This document shows positions 1-13,649 of a stretch of 64,000 nt of DNA, in pieces (position 1 is the stretch's first letter; every line of letters begins with the position of its first letter). The stretch is from Solicoccozyma terricola (lineage: Eukaryota; Basidiomycota; Tremellomycetes; Filobasidiales; Piskurozymaceae). Position numbers and translations under genes: made by a program. The DNA is taken from assembly GCA_001600875.1 (NCBI GenBank), contig BCLD01000006.1, forward strand, positions 253,126-317,125. Direction: 5' to 3'. The notes under the pieces are model-generated. The model worked only from the letters and a program-made list of their open reading frames with translations, made no database searches and had not been told where the DNA came from.

Positions 1-1636
<1,636 letters not shown>

Positions 1637-1734
1637 GAATTAAGTCTGGCGGTTTACGCCTTTAGAATAGCAAGAAACGAGAAACGATTTGTATAAAGAA
1701 CCTTCCCACGATGCAAATGAAACGCTTACACGCA

Positions 1735-4700
1735 TCAAGAGAGGTTGATAGTAGTCCAGTCAATTGAAGCATGGTTTTCAGCGTTGTGCTTCGGAGTAAC
1801 CTTGCTTAAGTTGATTAGGTGACGGAGGGTAGGCCGACCATGTGGACAGTTCCAAGGCTGGTCAAGTTTACCAAGATGTTGAACGACCTAAAATGCAACC
1901 TTGCTCGTCAGTCACTGATATCTGCGATGGGGTGTGTTTGGCTGAACTCACCTGCAACATCTGCGCCGTCGCCAAGGGTTTCCCAAACATCACGCTCTTC
2001 CTGCACGCTCGCATGGCGAACATCGCCCTTGCCTTCTTGCAACGGACCATGGTGCCCGGTGGTCGATCTTGGAGGAGGTAAATTATCTCCTCAAGGTCTT
2101 TGAAGTCGAACACGGTTTCTTTGCTGACTGGCATTGCAAGGAGCTTGAGACGTTCACCACGGCCATAGGCAGCGTCCTCCTGAACAGAAAGTTGAAAGCC
2201 ATTCGCTTCGAGAACTGCAATGTTATCAACAGCCGTGAGTTCGTCAGCGGATGTAAGCTCCAGTTTGCGCGGCCTGAGGCGGAGATGGGAGTAGATCAGA
2301 TAAGTAGGTCTACTGGTATCAGGCTGCCAGGCAGTGACCACGCACTGAAATAGAGTCTGTGCCTTGATCTTTGTGGTTTGCTGCAATGTTTCAAAGTTGT
2401 ATTTCTCATCGGAGGCGTGTTGATCTGTGATGGCCGAGCGTTGCGTGAATATTCCTGTGATAGAAATACATCATCTGCACTCACCAATGATGAAGAGGTC
2501 GTCAGTGGATGCGCTGCCAGGAGGAGCATTGTTCCGCAAGCGAGCGATGATGAAAGAGCTGTTAAACTGTCCCACGACCTCCATGATACCGAAATCGTCC
2601 TTGCTTATGACCCGGCTGAGAGCTGCTTCTGCTCGCGCGGGGTCAGAAACAGAGATGTCTGCATCCTCGAGAGATCCCAAAACCGCCGAGGTTGTGATCG
2701 GCTCGCCATGGTGGACGGTATCGGTTGGTGAATGTGCGTATCGACTTCGAATGCGGTCCAGCGGACACCGAACTCTCGTTCGTCGGACATCGCTGGAAGT
2801 CACCACCTCCGGGGCATCACTCCTTCCACTGATCTCTTCGTGTGTAAAAGTTTCTCCCATCGATGCATCATCTTTTTCCACCTCGGCGTCTTCGTCCGAC
2901 AATCCCTCGACGGCATCGATATTCAACTCTGAGGTATCACCTGCTGACGACATTGGAGCAACGCTATCATATCTCGCGAATGATTCCAATCGACTTCTCA
3001 GGCGTTTTTGAGAAGTTGCAGGTGGGTTTTGTGCATCGCCATTCCGCTTGCCAAGCGAACTAGCCACACTACGTTGGACAGACCATGACGCTCCACGAGT
3101 ATCCAGCTTGGTCTGCTTGAGGGGTAGGATCGTGAGTGGCTTTGGGTCCTGTGCGTCTTGAGCAGTCGCCAATATCTCCTCATCGAGGTTATCGGCTGGC
3201 ACGGAAGAAGTTTGAGAGTCGGGGAGGAGCTCGTCGTGCATTGCGTCGTCCTTTGGCTGATTATCCATCTCCATGAGCTCATCTTGATCTTCGTCGTATT
3301 CTAATTCTTCGGCAGGTATGCGACGGAATGAGATGCCCGATGGTCGAATGGACGAAGACGGAGTGCTGGAGACGACGGAAAATTGCGTCGGCCTGGGAGC
3401 CAATTCGATCAAACTCTCATCTCTAGCCGTTGGGGAGGATGCAGATCGCTCTCTATCCCGACGAAGAGGACTTTGTTCCTGCGTATCGGTCGGTGTAGAG
3501 CCCCTCGCACCGTCGGTGTCGCCCTGTGAAGATTCCACGGCTTGTGGCCCGTCCGAATGTGTGCGTTTAGCTGATCGTTTGGTCCGCGTCTGTGTGGCAT
3601 CACCCTCGACGAACGTTGAAAGCGCAGGTTGGTATATACGTTCCAAGCCATTCTACAATGTACACTCCATAAAACATCAAACTTCTCATCTCTGCGGCGT
3701 ATTGGTCTTCCATTCTCAACTCACCCTTAATGCCTCAATCAAATCCAACTCGCTATGCAAGAAAATCTCCCTCTTATCAGGCGATACATTGACGTCGATC
3801 GAGTCCCTTGGCATCTTCATGTCCAATACAACGAACGGTGATTGATTCGGGTTGAAGGTGTGGTATACTTCGTTAATGGCGCGGATCAGCTGAATAGAAA
3901 TCGGAGGGAAGGGCAGCAAAATCCCGTTTATAGTTTCAGCAGGATGTGATGGCAGTGCAAGGCGGACCTTTGAAGTCACCCCTCACCTTTGGAGCAGAGA
4001 ACGGACGACCATTGACATAGAGGTATTGTCTATCCGTACTAGTCCTTCCAGATCCAAAAGCAGCCGAAGAGATCAATCCAACGACATTGACTTCATGTAA
4101 CCTATGATATCGTTCAGATTCCCCACCTGATCAGCTCAAGTAGACCACATGGAATGCATGAGGAACCACTCCCTCCACTCATGGTACACTCACACGATAT
4201 CAATGCCTTCTCTTCTCGCCATCATTTTATCAGTTTGGACTTTGAGCGTTAGATCTATAGGTATTAACCCCTCTAGGGATTTAGGACCCCATATTGAGGA
4301 AATTGCGGAACGAAGAGATGGTTTCCCATCCGTCTTTAGATGATTTGTCTTTTTCCTATTGCGCGGAGGGTGTGTCCACGTATGAGAAATTTCCATCAGT
4401 GAGGTCCAGTAGAAAGGACTCGTTTGACGTTGACCCGAAACACGTCACACTGACCCAGTACTCGATATCGAATCAACTGTCAACCTAACTCCGCCGCTCC
4501 CTCCACCCTGATTTCTCGCTTCAACCGCAGGTACCAATGCATACGCTAAACAGACTCCTAAAGCTTTGGCGAATTCTCTCTTTGCAGTTCTTTCGAATTC
4601 CTTTTTCCTCACTGGAAAAGGTTGGAATAGATTTGAAACGAGGACAGTCGTTCCTCGTTGTCTTGCTATTCTTTCTAAATCTGTTCCTCCTCCTGCTCCT

Positions 4701-5371
4701 CCTCCACTTCGCGGGCGGATCAAAACACCATCTCGATTAAATGTCAATTTCACACCTAAACCAGCCATGGAAGTCGTCGCTGTTGTGATGACGACTTCAC
4801 CAGCTAAAGCGCAAAGGGAAGAGAGAGCCTCGCCGCGGAATCCAAACGTTGATACGTCTGTGAGAGAGAGGTCAGATGATGGACCTGAAGAAGAGGAGAA
4901 TTTGGATGTATGGTGCTTAAGTGCTGTGAAGGGTGGGTGGTGGGTATTAGGATGGAGTCTTTGAGAAGCGTTCGATGTATGACGCAGAAGGAGGGAGGAA
5001 TAGCACGAACCGACACCTTCCCAATCTTCGGGTTTGATACCACATCCATTATCGACGACTTCTATGAAATCCAATCCATTATTCTTGACCTTGACCTCTA
5101 TGACATAGCCAATGAACGTATCAGCTGTATATTCCCCTCCGTGTCACTTCCTGACCCCTGCCAGTTTCTCACCAATAATTGTGGCACCAGCATCCAAGCT
5201 GTTCTCGACAAGCTCCTTGATCGCGTTCTCAAGTGATAGGATCACTTGACCTGATTGTATGAGGTGAACGGAGGATGACGGGATGGCTAAAAGAAAAGGG
5301 AGTTCTGGGGTTAGTATGAGAGGCACGCGGTGCAAGACATGGACGACCAGCTTGCCTTGTATGGATGCCAT
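1735..5371 (-). CDS. PMS1: MutL-family DNA mismatch repair endonuclease (Pms1; PMS2 of animals)
   Basis: This is the endonuclease subunit of MutL-alpha, which nicks DNA after MutS recognises a mismatch. The N-terminal GHKL ATPase shows [18 protein letters not shown] and [12 protein letters not shown] long polar linker follows (about 2.5-3.7 kb in the window). The C-terminal domain carries the metal-binding endonuclease motif [12 protein letters not shown] (rebuilt across an intron near 2440), [12 protein letters not shown] and a final CPHGRPT. The protein ends with TGA at 1735-1737. The start at 5371 gives MASIQ, then a 69-nt intron with a GC donor (5287-5355), then [13 protein letters not shown], matching the family start. 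Further introns restore [18 protein letters not shown] and ALKHHTSK. All key catalytic residues are present, so it should be active. Its start faces the CRAL-TRIO gene. Confidence 0.93.
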
Positions 5372-5739
5372 CGTTGTCGGTCAAGGCAGATCGTTGAACA
5401 TGGAGAATCGAGAGCTCTCTGTGTTCCTAGTCGCGTGGCCCTAGCCAGTAGTGACACGTGACCTTGCTTTGAATTGGAAACTCCCATCCGCGGATGAACA
5501 TTTAACCACGTGGCCTCGGTCCCGTTATGTTCTCCGAACACCACCACCCACTTCGATCGGTATCGAAGGGATGCATTATATGGTCAGGCATAACACCGTC
5601 TTTGATCTTCTGGGCGAGTACCTCAGCGTCTCCCTCCGTGGTAACCCGGAGTGACAGCTCGACTCCGGCTCCAGTTCTCCAAAGATCGATCAAGATCACT
5701 TCAGACCGACAAGTCTCTCTCATCGCTAACCCTCCCAAC
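5372..5739. promoter_or_regulatory. Divergent intergenic region PMS1 / CRAL-TRIO gene with two CACGTG boxes
   Basis: These 368 bp separate the starts of two divergent genes. Two CACGTG palindromes lie 52 bp apart, at 5455-5460 and 5507-5512. CACGTG is the classic E-box bound by bHLH factors in fungi; any role here is inference. The frame of the CRAL-TRIO gene stays open upstream to 5527 without a convincing protein, so I take 5740 as its start. Confidence 0.4.
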
Positions 5740-7335
5740 ATGCCACTATCCACAATCATCGCGTACCCACCTGTCCCTACCGCCACACCCCTCAAGCCCT
5801 CTTCCTTCGACTCCTCGCCAGAATTCAAAGTCCTAAAATCTCCACTCCCACCAGCTAGTAAAGGAGCCATAAGAGCCACACATCCCGATAATATCTCCAA
5901 GCATCAGAATGAAATTGAAGCTGTGATTAGGCATTTGGAGCGACATGAAGGGTTGACGGAAGATGAGATGATGTACTTGGTGGGTGTGGATGTTGCGCAG
6001 TGAACTGGATTACGAGCCGTGATGGAGCTGATGGGATGTCTTGTATTGAGGTCAGAGCCAGGAGTCTATCATTCGGTGGGGAAATAGGAGACTGAAGCTT
6101 TGTCCCGTATTCTCAAACTCGTTGCTGATCTGTTCATTCACTCTCTAATTCAATAGGTTTTTAGCAGGTGATTCGATATATCAGTTCTCATTGCAACATT
6201 AGATAACACGCTCTAATCCTATCCCCTCCGTGCGTTACCTCACAGCGGAGAAATATCATACAAGAAATACAATAATACGGCTTGAGAATCATCTCGCTTG
6301 GCGGAGAAAATTAGGCGTGGATGACGTTCGAGCTATGGCTAAGGAAATAGCACCTGAGGTACGTCACCCACGATCCATACACAATATAAAAATGGGAAAA
6401 TACATGCTGATAGCGAAACTGTGATAGATGGAATGCGGCAAGATGTTCACGCTGTCATACGCTCGAGATGGATCTCCTTTAATTTTCATGACTCCTTCTA
6501 AAAATAATACGGAACCATCGACAAGACAAGTGAAGAATACAATGTTCGTTATAGAGCGAGCTGTCGATTTGATGCGTCGGGATGTAGAGTGAGTAAAGGT
6601 TCAATTTCCGTGACCATTTTTCTAGGAATTGATGAATCTCGCTCGGTTCTTGACCTCGGCAGCGAAGTAGCAATGATAGTCGACCTAGGCGGGAAAATCA
6701 AACAATCATCTGGTTCACTCTCTGTAATGCGTCAAATCCTCTCCAGCTGTCAATCGAATTATCCGGAAAGGTTAAGGTGGTGTGTCGTGAGGAACATCCC
6801 ATTGTTGAGCAGGGTATTGATCAATTTGATGTGGCCATTCATCGAGTGAGTTAGGCGAGATAGAGATGTATGTCAGGTGGGACAATAACGAGTATGGTGT
6901 TGAATAGTCCGTATACAAAATCAAAAGTGAGCGGGTGGATGTGATGCCGCCGAGTATGCTCCGAGGCTGATATTCATTTTCGGGCAGTTGCATTTTGACG
7001 TTCCTGTTGCAGCTAACGGTCGAGTGGACCCTGCCGCACTTCCCAAACAAGCTGGCGGTGACCTTGATGTACGTAACGATCATTATCTAGATTCAACGGC
7101 ACTGCAAGCTCATCATCTGCCTACCCTAATCGACCTGCAGTTCGAATACGATTCTAAAACTTATTTGCCATCCCTAGTCGACCTTTGCATTCAACGTCGT
7201 GAAGGAAACAAGCAACGATGGAAAGCCGCGGGTGGACGTTTGGGGAGTAGTGAAAGGGTCTGGAGATGGGATCCAACGACGGACATAGGGAGCGACGGGA
7301 TGAGCATAGATACATCGGTACAGGACTCCAAGTAA
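5740..7335 (+). CDS. CRAL-TRIO (Sec14-like) lipid-transfer domain protein
   Basis: This is a phosphatidylinositol/lipid-transfer protein of the Sec14 superfamily, probably cytosolic or membrane-associated. The N-terminal CRAL-TRIO helices are seen in LERHEGLTEDEMMYL and in KYHTRNTIIRLENHLAWRR. The lipid-binding lobe has SYARDGSPLIFMTPSKNNTE, EVAMIVDLGGK, NYPERLRWCVVRNIP, then PFIDPYTKSKLHFDVP and GGDLDFEYDSKTYLPSLVDLC. Resolved exons are about 6203-6358, 6428-6588, 6663-6845, a 19-nt exon at 6908-6926, 6988-7068 and 7141-7335 (TAA). The start ATG 5740 opens MPLSTIIAYPPVP. The junction between about 5978 and 6203 could not be resolved, so 20-30 residues before the KYHTRN helix are unassigned. 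Close family members are the Pdr16/Csr1-type proteins; no specific symbol is justified. Confidence 0.85.
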
Positions 7336-7503
7336 CGTTTCTTGATGAAGTCCGGATGACCATGATAATGATTCCAGTTGGTGGCGAAATGTCTTGGAGT
7401 GGGACACGTGAGATCGGCGGTTACTGCCCACCTTCGCTTGCTTGCTGGTTCTCGGTATCTCTAATAGAGATGCCTTTCATTCAACCATGAGATGTGAACA
7501 ATC

Positions 7504-8783
7504 ATGTTCGCTCTATCGGAACTTCCTCCTCCCGTCCGTCTTCACCTCTACGCAACCCTCCTCGAGCAACGTCCCATTCCACTGACTGAACTGTTGGTGT
7601 TATCGTATGAGATCAACCATTTTATACGACGACAAGTATACAGACATGTTGCACTCAGGAGTCTCAGGCAGCTGGAATCATTTGGGAGAAGTAGTGGTGC
7701 CCAGAGATGGGGTAAGGATGCAAGGTCACTCTGGTGGGTAGGCTGGCATACATCTATATCATGGTTGACGCAACTGATGGCTATGAAAATAGTGTTCATC
7801 TAGGAGGTGGCTCTACCATCGCCGGTGTCTCTCCTCTTCTGGGAATGGCAATCGAGTTGACTTCTGCAGTGAATGAAATCAACCTAGTTTGCTATACTTT
7901 ACGAGTGGACCCTCATCGACACTTCCTGCTCCAGGGGCTAAAATCGATCAAGTAAGTGCGATTGAATCCGCTCTGAACGAGGGTAATCTGTATCCTGACA
8001 GAAGCACCTCGATAGCCCTATCCGCTTCTCGTGGTCCTCGCCAGACCCATCACATCAGTTTACAATCGCAACCTTCTCCACCCATCTAACGCCCATATTC
8101 ACGTCTTACACCCGACTAGCCTATCTCTCGCTCTCCAATGTGAGCTTTGCGACGCTTGACGACCCATCCAGAGGTGAGGCTCCGTTCCCTGTGGCGGACG
8201 GTAGGATGGTTCATGGAGGGGAAGGTTGGGTTGGTGGTATCGTTCAAGGCATCGGCGCGAATGCAGTCCTGCCAGTGGCGAGGAATACCTTCAGTCTGCC
8301 TGACGCGTTGATCGGCGTAGATGACGGAGGTGGAAGGTTAGGAGGTTGTTTAAAGGAAATCAGACTGGAGAAAGCGGTGTTCCTACACCCGGAGACCGTT
8401 TTAAATCTCGTAGTCGATGTGGAGATGGCAAAGGCAAGATTGAGGCGGCCGAGGAATGGCACGGAGGCACATGCGACAGACGAGGCGGCGATGGTCAAAC
8501 GATCGTCACATTTCGACGACGACGAAAACGACGATTCCAGTCGCCTCAAGGTCATCCTAGAGGATGTATACATGGAGTCCGTGAGTGCTAGGGACAAACC
8601 CCGGCATATGCGGTGGCTTCACTAGATGACATTTAATTACTCTAGATATGGGGCTCAAGACTACGCCTGCAGCATCTCCAGACGGCAGCAATGAAGCTCG
8701 GCATTTCTTCTGAGCAGCTGAAAGGGATCACAGTGGTCGGTCGCTGCGAGCGTCTGCATGGTGGTGACAGGTTTCAGCCCTGA
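7504..8783 (+). CDS. Hypothetical protein, possibly F-box/LRR-like
   Basis: I do not recognise this protein with certainty. The start at 7504 opens MFALSELPPPVRLHLYATLL, which resembles the beginning of an F-box helix pair (ELPPPVRLHLY, followed by basic helices near residue 40). Later exons contain leucine-rich stretches such as RLAYLSLSNVSFATL and LKEIRLEKAVFLHPETVLNLV, and an acidic patch DDDENDDS. The last intron (donor after GGAGTCC near 8580, acceptor CTCTAG near 8645) joins to IWGSRLRLQHLQTAAMK and ends at TGA 8781-8783. The middle (about 7720-8100) needs at least two introns whose edges I could not fix. It sits in tandem between the CRAL-TRIO gene and the histidine kinase. An F-box ubiquitin-ligase adaptor is only a guess. 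Confidence 0.6.
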
Positions 8784-9051
8784 TGATGTTTATTTACGGC
8801 CGGATGTCGGCAATTGCCACGATCGCCCGGGAGATTCCTTTGTGCCGGATTGGGCTGAACTTTTTTAATTAAATTGTTATTTCAAATCAACGTCATAGAC
8901 TACTACTACTACATCCTTCACACATCCATCGCATTCCAACTAATATTTAGGATCCATTATTTAAATCACCGTTGCAGGTATGCAGACTACTGTGGCGACT
9001 GGCAGATAGGCACCGCTCTTGCTCTCCCTTACATTCGGTCGGTAGATCGAC

Positions 9052-11953
9052 ATGGGACTGGCGGCGGATACTGTTTCGTCGAAGGCGGACGCCGAGCACG
9101 AGGACCTCCTCCTTCACAACCACCACCCGCCGCAGTTACCATCATCGCCAGGTCTCCTGCCGAAAACCCACTTCGCCATAGAGGTTCGTAGGGTATATCG
9201 ACATCCACTAGAACCACGAACATCCACTCCTCCTTCTCCGACTGAACAGCTGCCACAGCGTAGCACCTCGGCCGATTCACAGGACGGCCCGGACCCGGAC
9301 TTTCGTGGGATAACAGTAGAGTGGTCGCCGGATATCCACCGACTGCTGGGATACGAAAAGCAGGATGTTGCGCCTACCATGACTTGGTGGCTTGATCGTA
9401 TACATCCGGAAGATCGCGACAAGGTCATCTCAACCCTCCGCGAGCACTTTGCATGGTCGGCGTCCGCTTCTACGTCTCTGGCGCGACTCTGGTATTCCGA
9501 GTACCGAATACGCAAGGCTTCACCTGGCGATGAGTATCTCCTTGTGGGCGACCGCATGAACACGACGAGGCACCATGGGTTGCCATCCCTTTCTGAGAGC
9601 TTCATGTTCGACTTGGAAAAAAGGAAGGCAAGTCATCGGCCCGATGGAGACCTGGATACAGACAATTTCCGCATAGTAACAGAGAATATGCATTCTGGAC
9701 TCTTCATGTGAGTGTCGATGATGGACCGTAGCTGACTGACATTGACAATGGGCCTGGGACTTTACAGGATGAACGCCGCTGGCTATGGTGAGCTAACAGG
9801 CGCTAGATGAATCAAACCCCGTCCTTATCATCTTCTCGCCCAGTCACATTTATGAATCCAGCTGCTGAGCGCTTGACGGGCTTCAAATTCTCAGAAATAT
9901 CCAAGCGTAAGTTGCCTGACTCCGATGATTCACTGCTTGCTCACGTCGCTCCCCATCAGTCACCTTTCACGAGGCCGTGCACTCCATTTACCCCGACGGC
10001 TCTCCCTACCCCATCCATGAATGTCCAGTTTATGGCCATCAAACGAAGAATGAAGCCGTCCAAAATGCTGAAGAGGTCTTCATTGCTCGTTCCGGTCGGT
10101 TCTTCCCCATCAAGTACAGTGTCGCTCCATTGCGAGGTGGGTACGAGCACGGCGCAGTCATTGAATTTAGAGATATCAGCGAAGAGAAACAATTAGAACA
10201 TGAGAGGATGGAAGCGCGTTTACAAACGGAGCAGCAGACGGAGCGGGTCAAACAGGAGGAGAAGCATAGGAAACAGATGGGGGAATTCATCGACTATGTA
10301 TGCCACGAGGTTCGAAATGTAAGTGCAAGAAAATGCATAGTGACCCTGGCTAGGACGTTGAGGATCTGCCTTTCCAGCCTCTCCATGGTATAGCAGCCAA
10401 TGCGGCGTTCCTTAGCGAGGCGGTTCAACAACTGGAGGCAATATCTACTTCGGTCCAACCTACCACTCCCCAGCTTCATTCTACGCCACCCCTTCTGGAA
10501 ACAGCGTTGTCAGCCCCTGACCTCTTTGCTCTGGGTGAAGTGGACGATGGTCTTCCCAACTACGGGTCGAGGAGAGGATCAGTGCAGAAGTCGACACCGC
10601 ACGTATTCAGCTCAATACGGGCATGGTTGAGGGTGAGTGCCATATCGGATACACCTTCGACAGGCAACTGACAACTCCGTCGACCATTACAGGCCATTGA
10701 GGAATGTGCGGCTCATCAATCAGATATCATCAACAACGTTCTCGATCTCTCGCGTCTAGAAGCAGGCAAGGTCCAGCTATCCCAGGACACGTTCTCGCCA
10801 TGGCAAGCGGCTAGCCAAGCCGTACAGATGGTTTCAGCGCGAGCGATGGAGCGTCATATCAAGCTAGATATAGAAGTGGAGAACGCCATCGCACGGACTA
10901 CACTTGTACAGGGTGACGCTACCACAATACGACAGATCTTTCTGAATCTACTATCAAACGCTTGCAAGTTCGCCTACCGCAAAGGTTCGGTGATAGCTCG
11001 GATTGGGATCGATGTCAATGACGAGAATAAAAAGGCCATCGTCCGTGGCAGTGTGACAGATCAAGGGGTGGGTATGGATGATGAAGATCTATCCAAGTTG
11101 TTTCAGCGATTCAGCCAAGTCAACCGGAGAGTCTCATCGGAATATGGAGGTTCAGGCTTGGGTAAGTCGAGGACGAATCGGAAATAATGGCAGATTGGAG
11201 GATAAGTTACTGACACACGTTGTGTACTGCATAGGTCTCAACATCTCCCGCGAGCTGGTTCGATTGCTTAATGGCAATCTAACTGTTGAGAGTGAAAAGC
11301 ACGTTGGATCGACCTTTTCCTTCTCGGCGGAGTACAATCTACCTTCGCAGACAGACATTGAAGAATGGTACAAGGATCACCCTGGCTTCGCCGTCACTCC
11401 GGGACGAAACGTCACGCCAACCCGAGAGTTTGCGGAGGACGCTGGTCCGGTCGATGATGTGCCTACTTTCACGCATATCATGGCAGCGGAAGACAACGCA
11501 CTGAATCGCAAAATCTTGGGACGATACTTGCATGACCGGCCGACTGTCGCGCTTACAACCGACGGGCAAGAAGCTTTCGAGTACTTTGCATCGGACACTG
11601 GCAGTCGGGTGCAGCTTATTGTCATGGATTGCGAAATGCCACGACTGGACGGCCGCAAGGCGACACAGAAGATTCGAGCGCTGGAAGCGGAGAGGAGAGC
11701 CAAGGGAGAACATGTAGAGAGGGTGCCGATTATTGGACTATCGGGCAACGCAAGACCTGAACAGATTGCCGAAGCGAAGGATGTGAGCTCTATCGACCGC
11801 ACCCTGATTAACGACTGTATACTAACCCACGTTACCTTTTGAAAGTGCGGTATGGACGATTACCTGTCAAAGCCTTGTAGCAAAAGCACCCTGGAGGAGA
11901 TGATCAGCAAGTGGGAGAGAGTAGTACATGCACGTAGCAAGTCACTGGCATAG
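9052..11953 (+). CDS. PAS-domain hybrid histidine kinase with receiver domain
   Basis: This is a two-component phosphorelay sensor. It should autophosphorylate on His, pass the phosphate to its own Asp and then to an HPt protein (Ypd1 in fungi), feeding Hog1-type MAPK signalling. Two PAS-like regions come first (VEWSPDIHRLLGYEKQDV and FMNPAAERLTGFKFSEI). The HisKA H-box is FIDYVCHEVRNPLHGI. The ATPase domain has N-box NLLSNACKF, G1 DQGVGM, and G2 GGSGLG. The receiver carries EDNALNRK, MDCEMPRLDG (phospho-acceptor Asp), LSGNA and the conserved Lys in DDYLSKP. Introns read: 9708-9767, 9788-9843, 9907-9959, 10319-10377, 10633-10692, 11162-11234 and 11783-11845. There are no transmembrane segments, so it is likely a cytosolic sensor (redox, light or small molecule). 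It resembles the Tco kinases of Cryptococcus, but I cannot assign a number. Confidence 0.93.
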
Positions 11954-12008
11954 ACCGCGGGGTCTCGGTATCAACACGTTGTATAAGACATAGCAGCAAA
12001 GAAGGGTA

Positions 12009-13649
12009 TTATAGAAGAGCGCCCTCTACAGTCAAACCATTCACCAGGTAGATCTTATCTTCTGCCATACATACGATCCGACCACCCGGGACAAAACAGA
12101 AGTTGGCGCAGCCATCGAATGTACCGTCGGGTCGTGGGAAGAGACTGTGGGGAGAAATTAGTTTGGAATCTCCAAGAGTTCGAGCCATTTATGATAGCTC
12201 ACCATTTGCCAATCAGCGTTCCCCACTTGTTCCAGATGTGAAGACCGTCAAAGCTGACGAGGCGATGCACGATCAGCAATTAGCGTTGATTGGCGGTTGT
12301 ATACCGAACTCACCATCCAGCATATACATTGCCCTCCGTATCCAACTTGATGCCGTCAGGTGCGCCTGTTGATGCAGTGCGGTAAGGAATCCATCGGTGT
12401 GTCACCAAGACCTCGCCACAATGACATACCTGAATCGGCGCATGCGAAAACTCTGCGATTCGTCAACTGGGGCCCAGCAGCACTCGGATCCTCGTCCTCT
12501 GGTGGGTATTCGACGTCAAAGACGTAGCTACGATGCGGAGGAGGTATCAGACAACACCTAAACCTACTGAATACGTCACGTAATTGCTGGCTCACATGGT
12601 ACTCGGTCTTGCGCCGTCTATATTCCCACATCCTCGAATCAGTCCTGTATCCGTAACGAAACAACGTTTCCCATCCTTGTCGAAAGCGATACCATTCGGT
12701 TTAACAAACCCATCTGCTACAACCCTAACGTTTCCTGAAAAGGGGTCAAAGCAATAAACCTGTGAAGGAAGGAATGGTGGTGGTTTGAAGTTCTGTTCGT
12801 ACCCATACGTAGGGTCTGTGAACCATATTGTAGAATGGTCGTGTCCCGGTGTGGGTAAGACGACGACATCGTTAAGGGAGTTGAAAGGTCTTCCATGGAA
12901 GTTATTCAGTAGCGGCGTGATGGTATGTGGAGGCAAAGGGTCGACGAGCGCGAGTTGCGAAGGTTGTCGAGTTGAATAACCCTGATCGCATACGAGTAGT
13001 TGACGTCGAAACAGACAAGCGCCGTTCGCGGATGGAAGGTTGGAGGTTGACTCGATATCTTGCACTTTCCCGGTGGAGAGATCAAGCATTGACATGGTGA
13101 TCAGGTTGCGATGTAGGCCGGATTTTGGGTCTTGCTTGACCTGATCTTCCCTCCGATTACTCGTTAGAAACACTTGCTTGGTTTCCTCGACCCAGACGCC
13201 TGGAGGTTAGATAATGATACCAAGTGATCAGCTTCGCAATAACGAGCCTCTTGGATCACGTATCTGACCTTACCTGCTTCATGGTACAACGCACGTCCTT
13301 GCTCGTCCTTGACGACAATGCTCAACTTCGGCGTGTTACCAAGGATCTTGAGGAAATCCTTGTGATACGCTACGAACGGCTTTTCAAGAGTGGGACGTCT
13401 ACGATGTGAATAGGATGGTCCAGCCTCGTCTGGGTGTTGGGACGAGGACACGGAGCCGGCTGGCAGTGTGAATGCAGACTCATGAGGACTGCGTAAATGG
13501 GACGCAGGGAGGATGGTGGTGGATGTAGGGTCATGGAACTGTAGACAGGACGTAGGTCAGTTGCTGATGGTGTGGTCGTGCGACCTAGTGGAAATACTCA
13601 CCAGCACGGACTGGGGGATTTCGGCATGCTTGACTGCCAGAGACATCAT
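12009..13649 (-). CDS. SMP-30/gluconolactonase-like lactonohydrolase
   Basis: This is a six-bladed beta-propeller lactonase, likely hydrolysing sugar lactones with a divalent metal ion. Metal-site regions are visible: VWVEETKQVFLTSNR near the N-terminus, PFNSLNDVVV followed by IWFTDPTYGYEQ, KPNGIAFDKDGKRCFVTDTG, and APDGIKLDTEGNVYAGW. The start at 13649 opens MMSLAVKHAEIPQSVL. An intron (13539-13601) then leads into FHDPTSTTILP. The last exon ends CMAEDKIYLVNGLTVEGALL with TAA at 12009-12011, only 55 bp from the convergent histidine kinase stop. It is transcribed away from a sugar transporter, which suggests a shared role in uptake and oxidation of a sugar or sugar acid; the substrate is unknown. 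No signal peptide is obvious, so it is probably intracellular. Confidence 0.87.

Noticed and set aside
3318..3845. 175-codon plus-strand open frame
   Set aside because: It is the antisense of the PMS1 linker exon, with no family features; the sense protein is clear.
9114..9605. 163-codon minus-strand open frame
   Set aside because: Antisense of the first histidine-kinase exon; composition is that of a shadow frame.
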